A stretch of DNA of 64,000 nucleotides from Pyricularia pennisetigena. Lineage: Eukaryota > Ascomycota > Sordariomycetes > Magnaporthales > Pyriculariaceae. The stretch covers positions 310,001-374,000 of the forward strand of contig NC_043742.1 in NCBI RefSeq assembly GCF_004337985.1. Direction: 5' to 3'. How positions within the stretch are numbered: position 1 is the stretch's first letter; every line of letters starts with the position of its first letter. Below the pieces are notes generated by a model. It was not told where the DNA came from, searched no databases, and was given only the letters and a program-made list of their open reading frames with translations. A program made the translations under genes and the position numbers. Shown here piece by piece: positions 1 through 12,560 of this stretch.

Positions 1-1440
1 CTATTCCTCGTTTATAGGGATTAAAAAATAACGTTATATATCCGTACAATTTAGGGAATTTATATCGAATTATCCCACCCTTTTAACAAAAAATAATGGA
101 TATTACCCGTACCAACGTTTTTCTATATCGAATTTAATTTTGTTAGCCAGTTGTGGTAATATTACGCCTTTATTATATTTATAAATATAATAGCGTTGGG
201 GAAATATAACTAGTTTTAAAAAAATAAAAAAAAGTTTTACCACGTTTTACGGCGTTTACAAAATGCATTCCGGTCCCGCATTTTGTACATTATAGTTGCT
301 GTTTTAATTTGAAACGGATTATTGGATAAGAATTAAATTTTTAAAAACGTTTTGGAAAAAGCTTTTACCGATATATTATATAATATATATATTTCCGTGG
401 TAAACCGTATTTACGATAATATATTCGCTGGTTATATTAACGGTTTGATGGGTATTGGATTATGGGATATAAAACCCAAAATCAATATCGCTTTCCGCAC
501 GTAACGCCGCTATTTGTAAATACTTAACTTTTTATAAATAATAATAAAAGCGTTCCACTAAGGAAATTACGGCGTATTGAAAATTTTAGTGCCGCAATTG
601 GTCCTATTTTTTTACGGTTGTAAAGCAAACAATTATGGCCTTATAATATTATATTTAATTTGGTTATTACGATTAAAAGTTATAAATTAACCGCTGCGCA
701 CCGAGATTTTAAAATTAACGTTCGTAAAATGTACCACGGCCGGGAGTGGATTTAAACCGGTGAACTTAACAATTAAATATATTAATAGGGGTTTCGTTAT
801 AAATATTAAAAATAACCACAATTCCACGCAAAATTTGCGAAAAATATTCCTAAATTGTGCAGCGATGGGGCCAATCGCAATTACGGTGCGTAAAATATTG
901 GAAAACATCGCCCGTACACGCATTAACAGCAAATATTATATAATATTAATTAATTAAAATATAATTTATTATTCGTATTTGTTATTCCAAAATGGTTGGG
1001 GAAACGAAAAGGCCGAAGTATTACCCAATTTCGATTTCGACGGCCCTATTTTATTATACTTGGGATTGAAAAAGCTAATGGGCGATAAATTGGAGGTATT
1101 TAATTAAAAAATCGTACGCCTTAATAACGTGTTATTTTGAACGGATATTGAAGAAATAGGGGCAAATCCAAAGGAGAGATATAACCGGATAAACGGTTTA
1201 AATATTAATGGTATAATTTATACCGAAAAGGATTTGCTGGACGGAATATACGAAAAATCCGACGAAAAAGGAGTATAAAATTTAAAATAATAAAAGGTAA
1301 ATTACGTAAATTAAAACGGGTAAAGGCGAGGATTGTTTTATTATAAAAAAGAGTTAATGGACGAATAACGGTGATTTTACCCGCGAATAACGGAGGTAAA
1401 ACAACGTCCGCAAAACCAGTAAATACAAACAAATAGATGC
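1..1440 (+). pseudogene. DUF6589-like candidate transposase, C-terminal part (copy A)
   Basis: This corresponds to the 3' half of the gene better seen in copy C (35,099-38,150). Readable blocks on the plus strand include KIFLNC..MGPIAITVRKILENIARTRINSKYY (about 837-945), followed by a block around 990-1,105 with the FDFDGP and LGLKKL motifs and a KLEVFN end. Many in-frame stops have TAA where copy C or B still reads a sense codon, as expected from RIP. The 5' half lies outside the window. The assignment to the fungal DUF6589 family rests on remembered family pattern, not on a search. Confidence 0.6.
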
Positions 1441-4400
1441 TAATCGTAAATGTGGTTTAAAATAAAAAGCGAGGTATAATTTCCTTTAAAATCCTCCGTA
1501 TAAATAACCCGTTTCCTATCCATTTTTTTGCCCAAATAAATTATATCCTCCATTTACCGCCAATTATAAATTCAGTAAAAAAGATTTTGGTAATAACCGT
1601 TATTATAATACTTTATTCATTAAGAATAATAAATCCATTAAACCGGATGCCAATAATATTAATTAATATAATATTATATATATAAAACCCCCAATTTCCT
1701 AGCACCAAACCCTAAAAAAAAGCAAAACAAGAAACCTAAACCGATTAAGAGAGACGAAAATGTTTGGCAACGTTAAATATTTTTTTAGGAATGGGTTTAT
1801 TAGCGCTACGCCTTTTTTTCCGAGCTGGGGTAGCGGTAAACGATCCAGGGACCGAATCGTCCTTTTCCTTATTTTTTTTTAAAATGGCTATAAAGGGCTT
1901 TGTTAACGAGTCGAATATAAATTTATCGTAATTAAAGCCAAAACCGATAAATGAAAAAAACGGAAGAACGACCGCCAAAAGGTCGGCGCTATTATTACCA
2001 GAAATGCTTTTCTTAAACGGTTTATTGGTTTCCCGGCGTTCGATAGCCTAGGAGCCAAAATCTTTTATTGGGGCCCCAATAACCCGCGCGGTCGCGGTTT
2101 CGTCGTAAAATCCATCGCTATTTTTAATCCATTTTATTAATTCAATTATAAACCCTTAATTTATAATAATGAAATCGAAATAAGGTAAGTATGTACGATT
2201 AATATAATTAGTAAACGTATTACGGTCACCATTTTATTCCTGGTATTAGTAATTAATATGAATTGAACCCAACGTTATAATGAAAGCTAATGTTTTTTCG
2301 ACCAAATCCTGTTTGTTAAATTGTTTAAGGATATTTAATACGAATAATAAAACCAGGCGGAAATAGAATTCGTTTATGCGGCGCGTTTTATTAAAATAAA
2401 AAGCATTAAAATGCTGGGGGAATTTTACTATTTGAACGAAATAGTTAAAAGGTTAGGAGAACATAACTGCTATTACTTTATACGCCAGGAATTGTTTAAC
2501 AATTGGAAATTCAATAGTTTTGGGGAAACGTATACGCGTAATATATATTTTAATAATATTTATTATATATTAGCAACGGCCGGAATAGTAAAAAAAAGGG
2601 TATTAATTTTCCGGAATATGCGATTTTTTACGCAGTGGAAAAGGGTATTTCGCATTTCGAAAATGCGCCAAATAATAGGTTTGTTTTAATTTAACCGAAT
2701 TAAACGACTACAAATCTGCAACTGTATATTAGCGTTCCATATTAAAGGGATAATAATACCAGTATAATAACTGGGGTGCAATATAAAACCAGCGTTGGAA
2801 ATGTTAATATTTAGGATATAAACGTTAAAACTGGAGCTGGAATCGGTGAAATCGGAAACGGTTTTATCGGGTTCGGTTTGGGATAGGTTTAATCGGATAA
2901 TAATTACACCAAAACTGGTTTTTTCCAGAATAAACGCAATAAAATTAAGAAAATTAGTAAATATATTAAAAATTATAACAATTGTTACAAAAATGGAAAA
3001 ATAATAATTATTATAATATTTGTTGTAATCCAAAAATATAAAATTTGTAATAATTATTATCATAATTGTAAGGAAGGAAAGGGATTGTAATAATTGTTAT
3101 TATATGGCCAATTTACGTTTAAATCCAAGGATTGGGGGTTATAACCAGGACGCGTTAACTTTTTTTTTCCTTTATGCAGATTTCGACCACGCGGGTAATA
3201 AATGGCGATTCGTTTAATATAAAATGGATTATTTTAACCCTGCCCGACGGAGGTAACGCTTTGAAATTAGTGCAAGTTTTCGAATAAACCCATTTGAAAG
3301 GACCGTCGCCGCTATATTAAATTAAAACGCTCACAATTACCGATCCAAAGCGGGTTCTTTTTTTATAATTTTTTTCAAGGTTTTGTCGGACGTTGCGGTG
3401 TTTGGTTTTGAAATTCATTGCTTTTAACGCCAGCATTTTACCCAGTTCCGCCGAATTAATATCCCGGGTATCGTCCTCGGCGTGGATGATTAATTAAAAA
3501 AGGTAGTTAAATACCAAAAATTGTAGCAGGCGGATAAAATTTATATTAAAAGAAACCGAGGTTCGGCGGTTACCAGTTATAATATCCGTATTAATGTGAG
3601 TTTTTAATGGAGCGGGACTAAGATCGTCGGTATTTTCGCCCACAAATGCGGTAATAATATTTTTAAGAATTATTTCGGTGTTCGTTATAACGTTTTCGAA
3701 ACGGTGGCAAAATTAAAGTTTTTTCATAATAATATTATAAAGCGGAATGCGTTTACGGGGATAAATAATTATACCGTTGGGTAAAGTGAGCCCGGTATTT
3801 ATACCCCTGCGTACCGCAAATACGCCCGTATATTTAAAAATTATTAACGATTTTTCGTTTGGTATAATGGTAGGAATTATAAGGTTTAAAATTCGAGGGT
3901 GAAACAGCCATTATTTTTAACTTATTAAATTCGAATTTTTATAAAAAGGTTTTGGTGTTTTTATCGATAGTAAAAAGGACGAAATAACTATTATTTTCCC
4001 AAATGTAATCGACCGTAAGCATATTTTTTAAAAATAGGTTTTTAGGTCGGGCGAAAAGGATTGTAATTTTATCCCAAACCAGGGCATTAAAGCCAATAAT
4101 ATCCCTAATTTTATTAATAATCGGCGTGATAATAATTATGCCCCGATTAATGCAAAAAATGAGGCGAAATACGCGGTATATTATCGATTCGCGGTAACGG
4201 AAATATTAAATTTCGTTTCCAATTATATATTGAAAAAAGGTACCGGATAGTAAATATATAACCAAACGCCGGATATTTTTGGTGTTTTCGCCCGTGGAAA
4301 AGTCGGCCTTCCGACCGTCTTTGCGTTAATAGTTCCTAAGAAAATTATCTAATTTAAACAAATATATTAATATAACGAAATTATAATAATTATTATAAAA

Positions 4401-4994
4401 GAATATTTATTAGGTATTATTTTCAATCTTGGAATTATTGTCGAAATTATCGACGTCGGGGGGGCGCTGTTAAAAATTGGAATCGACAATTTTATTTATA
4501 TATTATAGCTTAAATACCTTTTCCGCGTTATGGACTTCGTCCAATTGCTTAATTCTTCGGATCAGGAATGTCGAATAAAATATAATAATAATTATACCCG
4601 CAAACTTGGGATTAGATTTGCGGGCGGCGAATTTGGTTAAAGTATTGTAAAGCTGCGCCTGGGTAAAAATAGCAACCGCTCACGGGGTATCGGTAACGCA
4701 TATTTCGATTAAATTATATTAATATTTAACGTCGAGGGTTGGGAAATTGGTTATTGCTTTTTTAAATATTTGCGAAATAAAATTGGCCGGGACGAAAATT
4801 AAAGTGGGAAAATATCCGTCGGTATTTTGGATAAATCGGTCGTATTAATAACGGATATACCATATATAAATCGCCGTAAAATAAATAATCGTTTTTCCTA
4901 TACCTATTTCGTTGGTTGATAACCAATTTTTAAAAGCTTATTGCTCCAATTTTAATAGGGTGTGGGTATTTAAACCGAAAAAAAGTTAGTTTAA

Positions 4995-5130
4995 TAAAAA
5001 TAAAAATTGTAATAATAATTACAAAAATAGGGGTGGGATTATAATAATAATTACAAAACTAGGGGCAGGATTATGATAGTAATTACAAAAATAGGGGCAA
5101 AATTGTGACGATAATTACAATTATTAGGGA
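4995..5130. repeat. Minisatellite of ~31-bp palindrome-containing units (copy A)
   Basis: Four consecutive imperfect units of the form TTGTAATAATAATTACAAAAATAGGGG, each containing the near-palindrome TTGTAAnnATTnTTACAA followed by a short G-rich spacer. The same array occupies the same place, just upstream of SNF2 motif I, in copies B and C. Confidence 0.8.
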
Positions 5131-7374
5131 TAATATATATATGATTTACCAACCAGTTAGTGGTGTAATTAATGGCGATTAAAAGGAGTATTAGGTATAT
5201 TTTAATTAAATTAAAAATATTTGCCTTCAATTTTTTTATATTTGAAACCGATTTTGCTATCGGTATTTAAACCGTCGATAGGTAAGGTGTTTTATAAAAA
5301 GCGCAAACTTTTTATAATAACTTAAATCGCGTCCGAATTAAAAAAATAACCAATCCAAAAATAACCTTTAATTAAAATGGAAAATTGCGCATAATATGTT
5401 AAGGAAACCGTTAGGATTTTTTCGCGGGCGTCCTCGAAAGTTTTCTTTTTTGCGCGGTCCATATTAGTAAATCGATTGGTTATAGTAAATTAGGTTTGTA
5501 TAAATTAAAAAAATCGTTTTATTGGTCGTCGCCAAAAAATTTGGGATAAAATTCGGTAATTTTTATTTTGGGTATAGTAAAAATGGGACGATGGAACCGC
5601 CTTTCGTTATATAAACTATTAAAAATATTTTTAAGTGATAACAAATCCAATGGGTGCATTTATTTTTAATTTGCACGTTTCTTTTTTCAACCGTCCGTCC
5701 TTAATGGGTTTAAAACGCGATTAGGTGTTAATAATAAATATTATTATCGTCCTATTGTAACAGGCGCGGTTAAAACCAAATGAATTGGCGACGTCGAAGG
5801 TTTGGTCGGTTCGCGAACGGGTAACCAAACGATATTAAAATTGCATTAAATGCAAATTATTGAAGGCGATAACGTTGTCGGCGATAATTGTATAATCGGC
5901 GACAGTAAATAATGTGGAGGATTATTCGATATTAAATTTAAAACAATTGCGGTAATTTCCACCAAAATTGTTAGAACTTTTTTTATTTCCAATAACGATT
6001 TTTCCTTACCGGCGAAAAATAAAAGAAAGGAAATGGTAATAAACCTTGAATTAATCGTCGATATAATAACGGCTATATATATATATAATCCAAAATTAAC
6101 GAGTTTAAAATTTAAATCGCCGTTTTTAAGGTTAGGTCCGGTGGTTATTATCCGCAGGTAGATTAATATTGTGGCGAAAATTGTGGGAATTATAACCGGT
6201 TTAAACATGTTTGCGAATATTTTTAACCCGGGGAAGTTAATGTCGTTTTGGCGGATAAAGGGGGGGATAGGGGGTAAGCGACGCCGATTTGGCAGATTAT
6301 CGAAAATGGGTTTGGTACTTTTGTCGTTAAATATATCCGGTACGGAGGCCAAGGTTTTTTGCCAAACGGGTATTTTGTTATATTTAATTTATTCGCCGGG
6401 ACTACCTATTTTAAACTAAATTAAAAATCCGAATACGTCGGCGATTAAAAATAAATTAGCCAATAATTAAAATTGTGCCCGTTATTACAAAATATATCAA
6501 AGGGTAAAAACCAAATTATAATAGCTATTATATTATAACAGTAATTATTTGGTGTTACCGTAAAAAATTGTAACAATTATTGCAATCCAATAAAAGGAAA
6601 TATTAACCTATTATATTAATATATTATGCTAAAACATTTGTCGTTTCGTAACCAAATACGACCATTACTTCGTTTGTATTCGACGAATCACTATTAAAAT
6701 GGTATGTTACAATTGAGTTATTAACGCGTATTTTTGCTGCGGCGACGCCAGCAGCGGATTAAAAACGTTAAGGGGTTTAAGCGATTGGGGTTTCGTTCGT
6801 ATTACGGAAAATATTATTTCCGCGACCGGACCAGGCGGGCGGGTTGGTATTATTATTAATTTTAAAATAGTTAATATAGCCTAAATAAGGTATAACACGA
6901 ACTATTCTGGCAATATTCGTATTTTTTACCCCGCGCCAGGTTATAATGGTTATCGCCTATACGGATTGGTTTTTACCCAATTAAAAATCTTTTTATAACG
7001 GGACGGGTAAACGATCCAGGAAATCCGTATTTTTATGCGATGGGAAATAATATTCGGGTTATGCGAAATTTATTGGTCCATTATTTAACGTTAAATTAGG
7101 CTTAAATTGCGTCCGCAATACCAAGATAAGGTTGGTTTAATTGGCCGAACGGTGGTGGTTTTATATATACGGGGTACGGGCGGTTTATTTAATGGCGTGG
7201 GTGCCGGGTTAATAATAATTTCCGGTTATAGTGCAGGGGGCCGGTTTTTGGGGTTTTTTAGTGGCGGGGATAATACGTTAGTAAATGGTTTAAAAAATGC
7301 TAAAAAAGTTTGCAATTAACGGTTATCCAAATCCGGGGCAGGTTCGTTATTATTATCGTCCATATTAATATTAT

Positions 7375-7600
7375 TATCGCTTTTATTGGCGGACGCGGGG
7401 GTAGGTTAGTTGTCGTTTTCGCCTATATAAATATCGTCGTTATTATAATCGACGGGGGCGGGGGTAGGTTCGTTATCGCCGGCGTTTATATCGGTATTAT
7501 TTCCATTTTTATCGACGGGGGCGGGGGTAGATTTATTATCGCCGGAATTTATATCGGTATTATTTTAATTATTATTATTATTATTATTAGGGATGGGGGG
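7375..7600 (-). repeat. Coding tandem repeat, Asp/Asn/Pro-rich (copy A)
   Basis: Imperfect tandem units built around the plus-strand word GACGGGGGCGGGGGTAG. On the minus strand, in the sense of the SNF2-like gene, they read as repeats of the type TPAPVDxNGNN-DINAGDN, an acidic, proline-rich, presumably disordered segment. Equivalent repeats occur at 24,850-25,080 (B) and 44,100-44,345 (C). Confidence 0.7.
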
Positions 7601-8971
7601 AAAATTTAAAAGGATTCCGGTTATATCCGAATGATTTTGTAATATAAAACGGTCCAACCGAGCAAAATTCAATTTTAAAACAATTGCAATATCCGCGTCG
7701 TAATTTTCCAAATTTTTAAAATATTGGTTAATTTGTTTTTCCGCGTTCTTTTTTATAATATAATTATTAGGTTGGTAAATAATTTAGTATTATTAGGTAT
7801 ATATCCCAACGTAAATTTGGTGGTGGTTTGGGCGGAAGTTTTGCCTTTTTGGCGTTTTTTGGGAATTATAGTGATAAGGGAACGTAATTGTGATAATTGT
7901 TACAGTTTTTGGCGAATTAAAGCAATTACTGTAATTATTATTACAATAAAATTAATTAATTTACCCCGGACCTAACCGGGTGGGGGGTATTTTTGCGATG
8001 CAGGGGCGTTAAGTATAATTTACCTTCGTTACAATTGGGCTAATGCCTTTTTCGGTGGGTAGGGTATAAATTATTTTGTCCAATTAAAAATGCTTTAATC
8101 AGGTTTCCTAACGAATATGTTTGCAATATTTGCTAAAGTAATTTTGCGATTGTAACAATTATTGCGTTTATTAGTTAAATATTAAGCGCTGGTTTAATCG
8201 TTACAATTTTTTATTAATTATTATAAAAAGAATTTAACGGCCGGGAAAAAGGTTTTTATTATAAAAAAAAGAAAAAAAGCTAATAAAAATATAAAAAGAG
8301 GTATTTATAATTGGGTTTACGTGTGGGGTTTTTTGCTAATAAAATAAAGTTAAAGTGGAAACGCCAAAGTTTCCGGAATTTAGCCGTAACAATTGTTACA
8401 ATTCGTAATATCGAACCCTTTTATTTTTAATCGGGGCGCCGTTACGCCGTACCAACCTATATATAATCCAGGTTTTTAATTTACGTAATAATTGTTATTA
8501 TCCAATATTTGGTCGTTGTATTTAGGCCGTTAATTGGGGATTTTAAGATTTAACAATCAGATATTTTGCGTTGTTTAATGCTCCCCCCCTAATTAATCAA
8601 ATTCGGCGTCGCCTTTTTTGTCGCTCGACCTTTTTGTAATTTAAAATACGTTATTCAATTTAATTAGGATTTGACCTTAGTCGCCCTTTAGTTTTTGGGT
8701 TTTAAATTTATAAACGTTCCTATGCTGGATAGTTTTATAACCGTTAACGTTAACCAGCATTTTAACCTGTGGCTATAATATTGTTTAATTCGTTCGTCGG
8801 CGTTTATTAATTTATTTTCCCGAATAATTGTTAATTATATTTATCGTTTCCTAAAGTGCTGCCGTATTTTATTTCCGCCGCTTTTTTTTATTATTTTTAC
8901 AAATAGGAGGCGTAATTTCGTATTCCATTTTCGTATATTATTGGGAGTTAAGCAACGAAATAATCGTTATA

Positions 8972-11042
8972 TTATTTAAACCATTTAATTAATTGTAAAT
9001 TTGGAATATTTTCCAGCAAATCGTTTTTCGTCCATTCCCGGTTGTAGGAATGGACCAATTTTTTAACGATATTAGAAATTATTAGTTTGGGTAGTACTAG
9101 CTGAGAAAATAGGTCGTATAACCGCCGCTGGCTTAGGACAAAAATAGTTATTCCAAAATGGGTACCCCATTTATCCAATTGTTTAAATATATAATTTCTT
9201 TTGGAATTTTCTCTGGATATTTTAATTGGCGGTTTTTTAGGGGGTAATGCGGGTAAAACTCCAATTAAGTGCACGCAGGCGTTATAACGATTTTCAAGTT
9301 AATTTACTGTAAAAAATGGATTCGTTTTTTATATAAAATCCAATATAATTCGTCGAAAATATTCCACGTTGGCGAAAATTTATATATTTGGCGCTTCCTT
9401 TTTTAATTTTTTTTACTTATTATTTCCTGTTACGTCCAATAGGGCGAAAAGCGTGGTTTAAATTTACCCAAAAAGCCGGTTTGTGGTAATTCCGACGTTT
9501 TTGCCCGGTTATTATCGTTTAAATTAAATTTAGCGATACGTGGAAGGTTAATAGGGAATAACCGCGTTTAAAAATACGTTAAAAAGTTTAAATGGGTAAT
9601 TTATAAATTTTTAACGTTTTTTCGTAATATTACGGGTTACTTGGTTAATTTGGTTAATAATTTTAGTTTAATTGGTTTGTATTTAGCGATGGATTTTTGC
9701 GTATTAAAATATTAATAAAACGTAAAAAAATATGCGGTTTTTTTACGGTCGGGCCCGCGTGCGGTTCGTCCGAGTTTTTACCACAGGTTTACGGGGTCGT
9801 TTGATATTAACGCGCCGTATTGCATTATACGTTCCATATTAGGTATATTTATACCTATACCCAAAAATGAAATGGATAATATAATGCGAATTTTAAAATC
9901 CGATTTGGAAAACTTTGTATAAATTTTAATTTTATCGATTTTAAATATAAATATATTATACCGGATAATTATATCGGTTGCGTTTCGTTTAATAAATTTT
10001 TTAAATACGAGGTTTTTTATTAGGAATTGGCGTGGTTGGATAATACGGTTTTTGGCGTCCAGATATATAATAGTTTTTAAAATACGGGTGGCGGATAATG
10101 GTATAATATTCCCTATTAAAAATAGGAGGCGCCGGTAATCGTTGATTAGGGTTTTGTGTTCCAAATATTATATTATAATTATAATTTCGGGTCGGTCGAA
10201 AGGCGTTTTAACGAAACGTATTATCCTTTTATAATACAATTAATCGAAAATATAAGTTTTAGTTTTTGCTATAAAGGTTGCGGTGCACCCGAATATAGGT
10301 ACGGTTGCTAATATGATTGCCCGGACCAAACGTTGTATTGAAAACGATTCCCTAAAATCGTTTTACTGTAAAATTATATAAAATTTATTAATGGTAAATA
10401 AAGCGATACGTTGGTGGAATATGGGGTTTTAAAAAAGTTTAAAAAATCGGTAACTGGTGGCTTGTTCCGGGCTTAAAAAAATGTGCGTATATTTACAAAC
10501 GGTTTACGGGTTCCAAAAAAGGTTATATTAAATAAAATTAGTTTTGGTAATAAAACCGATATTTATATTTACGTTTAAAATGGATTGGTCGATTAATTTG
10601 GGGTTCGCGGCGGGATAACGTTATATATTACGTAATTGTTTTTGTTTTAATTTATTTATTAGGATTATTTGGATAATAATAATGTTATTGCGAATAACCG
10701 AAATAATTTGCAATATTATATTTTTCCCGTACCCGGTTTTTGTTAGTAAAATAATATTTTTTATATTATATAAAACCCGGTATATATATTATATTTGGTT
10801 ATAGTATGCGATTCATACAGGAGTATTAGGGGGTCTGTGGAGGTTTAAAAACTATATAACAGCTGAGGAAACGAGTTTATATTATAGGTTTAAATTATTA
10901 AAAGCTTTGCTTTTAGCGTATAATTCCGAGAGGATATGTACGTCGGAGGAGGTATTTGCCCCCGCGTGTGCGGGATTGGGACCTCGAAAAATGGCGTCGA
11001 TTTGGTGGGAAAACGAAATATATATAGGCGTGTTTCCGGATA
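8972..11042 (-). pseudogene. RecQ-like superfamily 2 helicase, degenerate (copy A)
   Basis: Counterpart of the better-read gene at 21,371-23,440. The longest open block (9,778-10,164) covers the helicase C-terminal domain: LSATRILKTIIYLDAKNR, then KIRIILSISFLGIGINIPNM..IMQYGALISNDPVNLW, matching the RecQ pattern of an IRI(L/M)..T..LGMGxDIPxVxxVxQYG core followed by LWQRxGRAxRG. The N-terminal block is at 10,882-11,079. The ATG present in copy B reads ATA here. Many RIP-type stops. Confidence 0.75.
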
Positions 11043-11181
11043 TTATATATATATATAATGTAATACGAATATACAACAATTTGCGGAAATAATGGTTTTT
11101 TTTAATGGGTGGATGTTTAGCGTATTATATAATATATACCCTTTACGGATGATAAAATTAATGGTTTTGCGTTATTTATAT

Positions 11182-11238
11182 TAAAATTTATATGTAAAAA
11201 ATCCTTTCGTTTTTGCGATTTTTTACATATAAATTTTA
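11182..11238. other. Conserved long hairpin near right end (copy A)
   Basis: Inverted repeat with ~20-nt arms (AAAATTTATATGTAAAAAAT and its complement) around a ~15-nt loop containing TTTCG...TTTTGCG. It is present at the same place in copies B (20,992-21,050) and C (47,927-47,983), between the RecQ-like gene start and the element terminus. Confidence 0.75.
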
Positions 11239-11661
11239 ACAAATTATAATCGTTATTATTAAAATGCGAAATGGGTATCGATACTGTTTTTGGGTTAATA
11301 ATGGGGATACCGCCATAAACGGATAAAAAGCGGGTTATATCCAATTTTTAATTCGCGTACCGGGTGCAAAAAATTTTGGATTTATAAAAAAGGCCTACCA
11401 ATTCCTATTTTTAACGATATTTTCTTTTTTTGATATTTTGCGTAGTTGTGGAATAATAAGGGAATGTCGGTCGCAAAAAGGCCAAAAATACCGCTATAAA
11501 CGGCGAAAATCGACAAGTTGTCCTCAAACCTAAACCAAAGCGTTTTTTGGATGGACCCATAAATACATTGCAAAGCCATAATTGAGCCACGAAGTGGAGC
11601 GAAACGAACGGAGTGGATCAATTGTGGAGCTTTGGGCTTCAGGGATAAGCTTTGAGTCTAG

Positions 11662-12019
11662 ATCCGCACCCCGCAAAAAGTTTCGGTACCGCACGCGAAT
11701 TTCCGAAAAATTATTTTATATGTGTTGTTGAAAAAACACCCTTATTTCCATATAAACCATTTCTGGGTTCGCACTAATTTACGAATTCAGTGAAACTTTC
11801 AACCCGGTATAGGGTAACTAATTGGGAAATGCAGGGTGGGTGTTAAACCCGGCACAGGGTAAAACCCCATTCGTTAACACTTTAAATCGCAACTCCTGCA
11901 ATACAAAATATAACAAAAAATCCGACAGCCCCAATAACCCCACCTCGGCACTATTTATTGTGGCTTATATACAAATAAAAATGGACCCATTGTATGCTAA
12001 ATAACGTATATAATTAACA
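11662..12019 (-). mobile_element. Copia 3' LTR, truncated by copy A
   Basis: Read on the minus strand, it begins TGTTAATTATATACG at 12,019 and matches the complete 556-557-bp LTRs at 15,844-16,400 and 49,657-50,212 until element A interrupts it. It contains a TATA-like stretch (TATATAAGCCACAATA). A purine-rich tract on the minus strand directly precedes it (12,020-12,033), which marks it as the 3' LTR of the adjacent copia element. Confidence 0.75.
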
Positions 12020-12033
12020 CCCCCTTTCTTTTA
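12020..12033 (-). other. Polypurine tract of the copia element
   Basis: Minus-strand AAAAGAAAGGGGG immediately upstream of the LTR start TGTTAATT. This is the expected position and composition for the plus-strand primer of an LTR retrotransposon. Confidence 0.7.
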
Positions 12034-12560
12034 CTACTTCTTATATAAAGTCGGAAAAGAAAAATACAAAAATAAATAAAACCTTAAAAGAAAATCCCCC
12101 TTATATCCCAGCCCAATTTGAATTCCCGATATAGACCCCCTGGATAGCGAAGCCGTTTATACCGACCTATAACCCCACAAATAGACGAACCCCCGAATTG
12201 GAAATAACCCCCAGGATTGTAAAAACCCCCGGATTTGAACCCCCGACTTGCATAATATAAACCCACGGAGTTAATTATTAAACCAGGTAAATAATTCAAT
12301 TGGTCGTTGGAAATAATCCAAATTAGGCATATTATATAAAGTACTTCGAATGCGTAAATCGCCCAAAACACCAGCTTTTTCAATTTTAATTCAACTTTTG
12401 GTGTAGGTTTCGTGATTTTAGGTACATGGTCGGTATAATTTGCTTATTAATCAACCTGTACAAAGTAGACTCGGGTAATACGGACGGTATTAGGTTGAGG
12501 AAAATCTAATATTGCAGACAAAGGAAATATAACGGGTAATTAATTAACGAATTAATTCAG
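12034..12560. other. Copia 3' untranslated/degenerate stretch
   Basis: Lies between the RNase H end and the polypurine tract. It contains several GGGGGTTC-type words on the minus strand (about 12,120-12,250), one of which resembles a tRNA B box, but no matching A box at tRNA spacing. The open frame at 12,084-12,383 on minus has no recognisable domain. Confidence 0.4.

Larger units (their letters stand above)
1745..7600 (-). pseudogene. SNF2-family ATPase/helicase, degenerate (copy A)
   Basis: Minus-strand counterpart of the SNF2-like gene in copy B (24,860-30,790). The C-terminal basic tail is at 1,745-1,978 (residues ending KKIFNVAKHFRLS). The helicase C-terminal domain is at about 2,690-2,940, with the SQTEPDKTVSDFTDSSS block and the downstream SNAGFILHP / WNANIQLQICSRLIRL stretch equivalent to SNF2 motifs V-VI. 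The ATPase motif I region is at about 4,900-4,930. The N-terminal low-complexity segment ends near 7,600. Numerous stops and frame breaks make it non-functional. Its neighbour on the same strand upstream is the RecQ-like gene. Confidence 0.7.
1..11661 (+). mobile_element. Giant TIR DNA transposon, copy A (left end outside window)
   Basis: Continuous similarity to copy C in the same orientation and to copy B in inverse, from the window edge to the terminal sequence ending TTTGAGTCTAG at 11,661, a mutated form of the right terminus seen in B and C. It carries the same three degenerate genes: the DUF6589-like 3' part on plus, SNF2-like and RecQ-like on minus. The right flank starts at 11,662 inside an LTR of the copia element, so A inserted into that LTR. 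The left end and its target-site copy lie outside the window and cannot be checked. Differences from copy C are overwhelmingly C/T and G/A transitions. Confidence 0.9.

Noticed and set aside
7107..7609. Glycine/isoleucine-rich plus-strand ORFs (RGGRLVVVFAY... type)
   Set aside because: Antisense shadow of the Asp/Asn/Pro-rich tandem repeat of the SNF2-like gene; the same shadows occur in B and C.
8972..11042. Telomere-linked helicase marking a subtelomere
   Set aside because: The RecQ-like genes are inside TIR elements with TSDs, and no telomeric TTAGGG repeats are present; transposon cargo explains them.
10907..11092. Plus-strand ORF with LLLAYNSERICTSEEVFAPAC, also in copies B and C
   Set aside because: It is antisense to the start of the RecQ-like gene, whose strand is fixed by the downstream helicase motifs; treated as a shadow frame, although its composition is not unlike a protein.
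12180..12240. tRNA-like B box GGGTTCAAATCC on minus
   Set aside because: No A box at suitable distance and no cloverleaf; part of a G-rich repeated word.
12084..12383. Open minus-strand frame with Gly/Tyr-rich C-terminus
   Set aside because: Sits between the RNase H end and the polypurine tract of copia, has no domain and its Gly repeats come from GGGGGTT-type DNA repeats.
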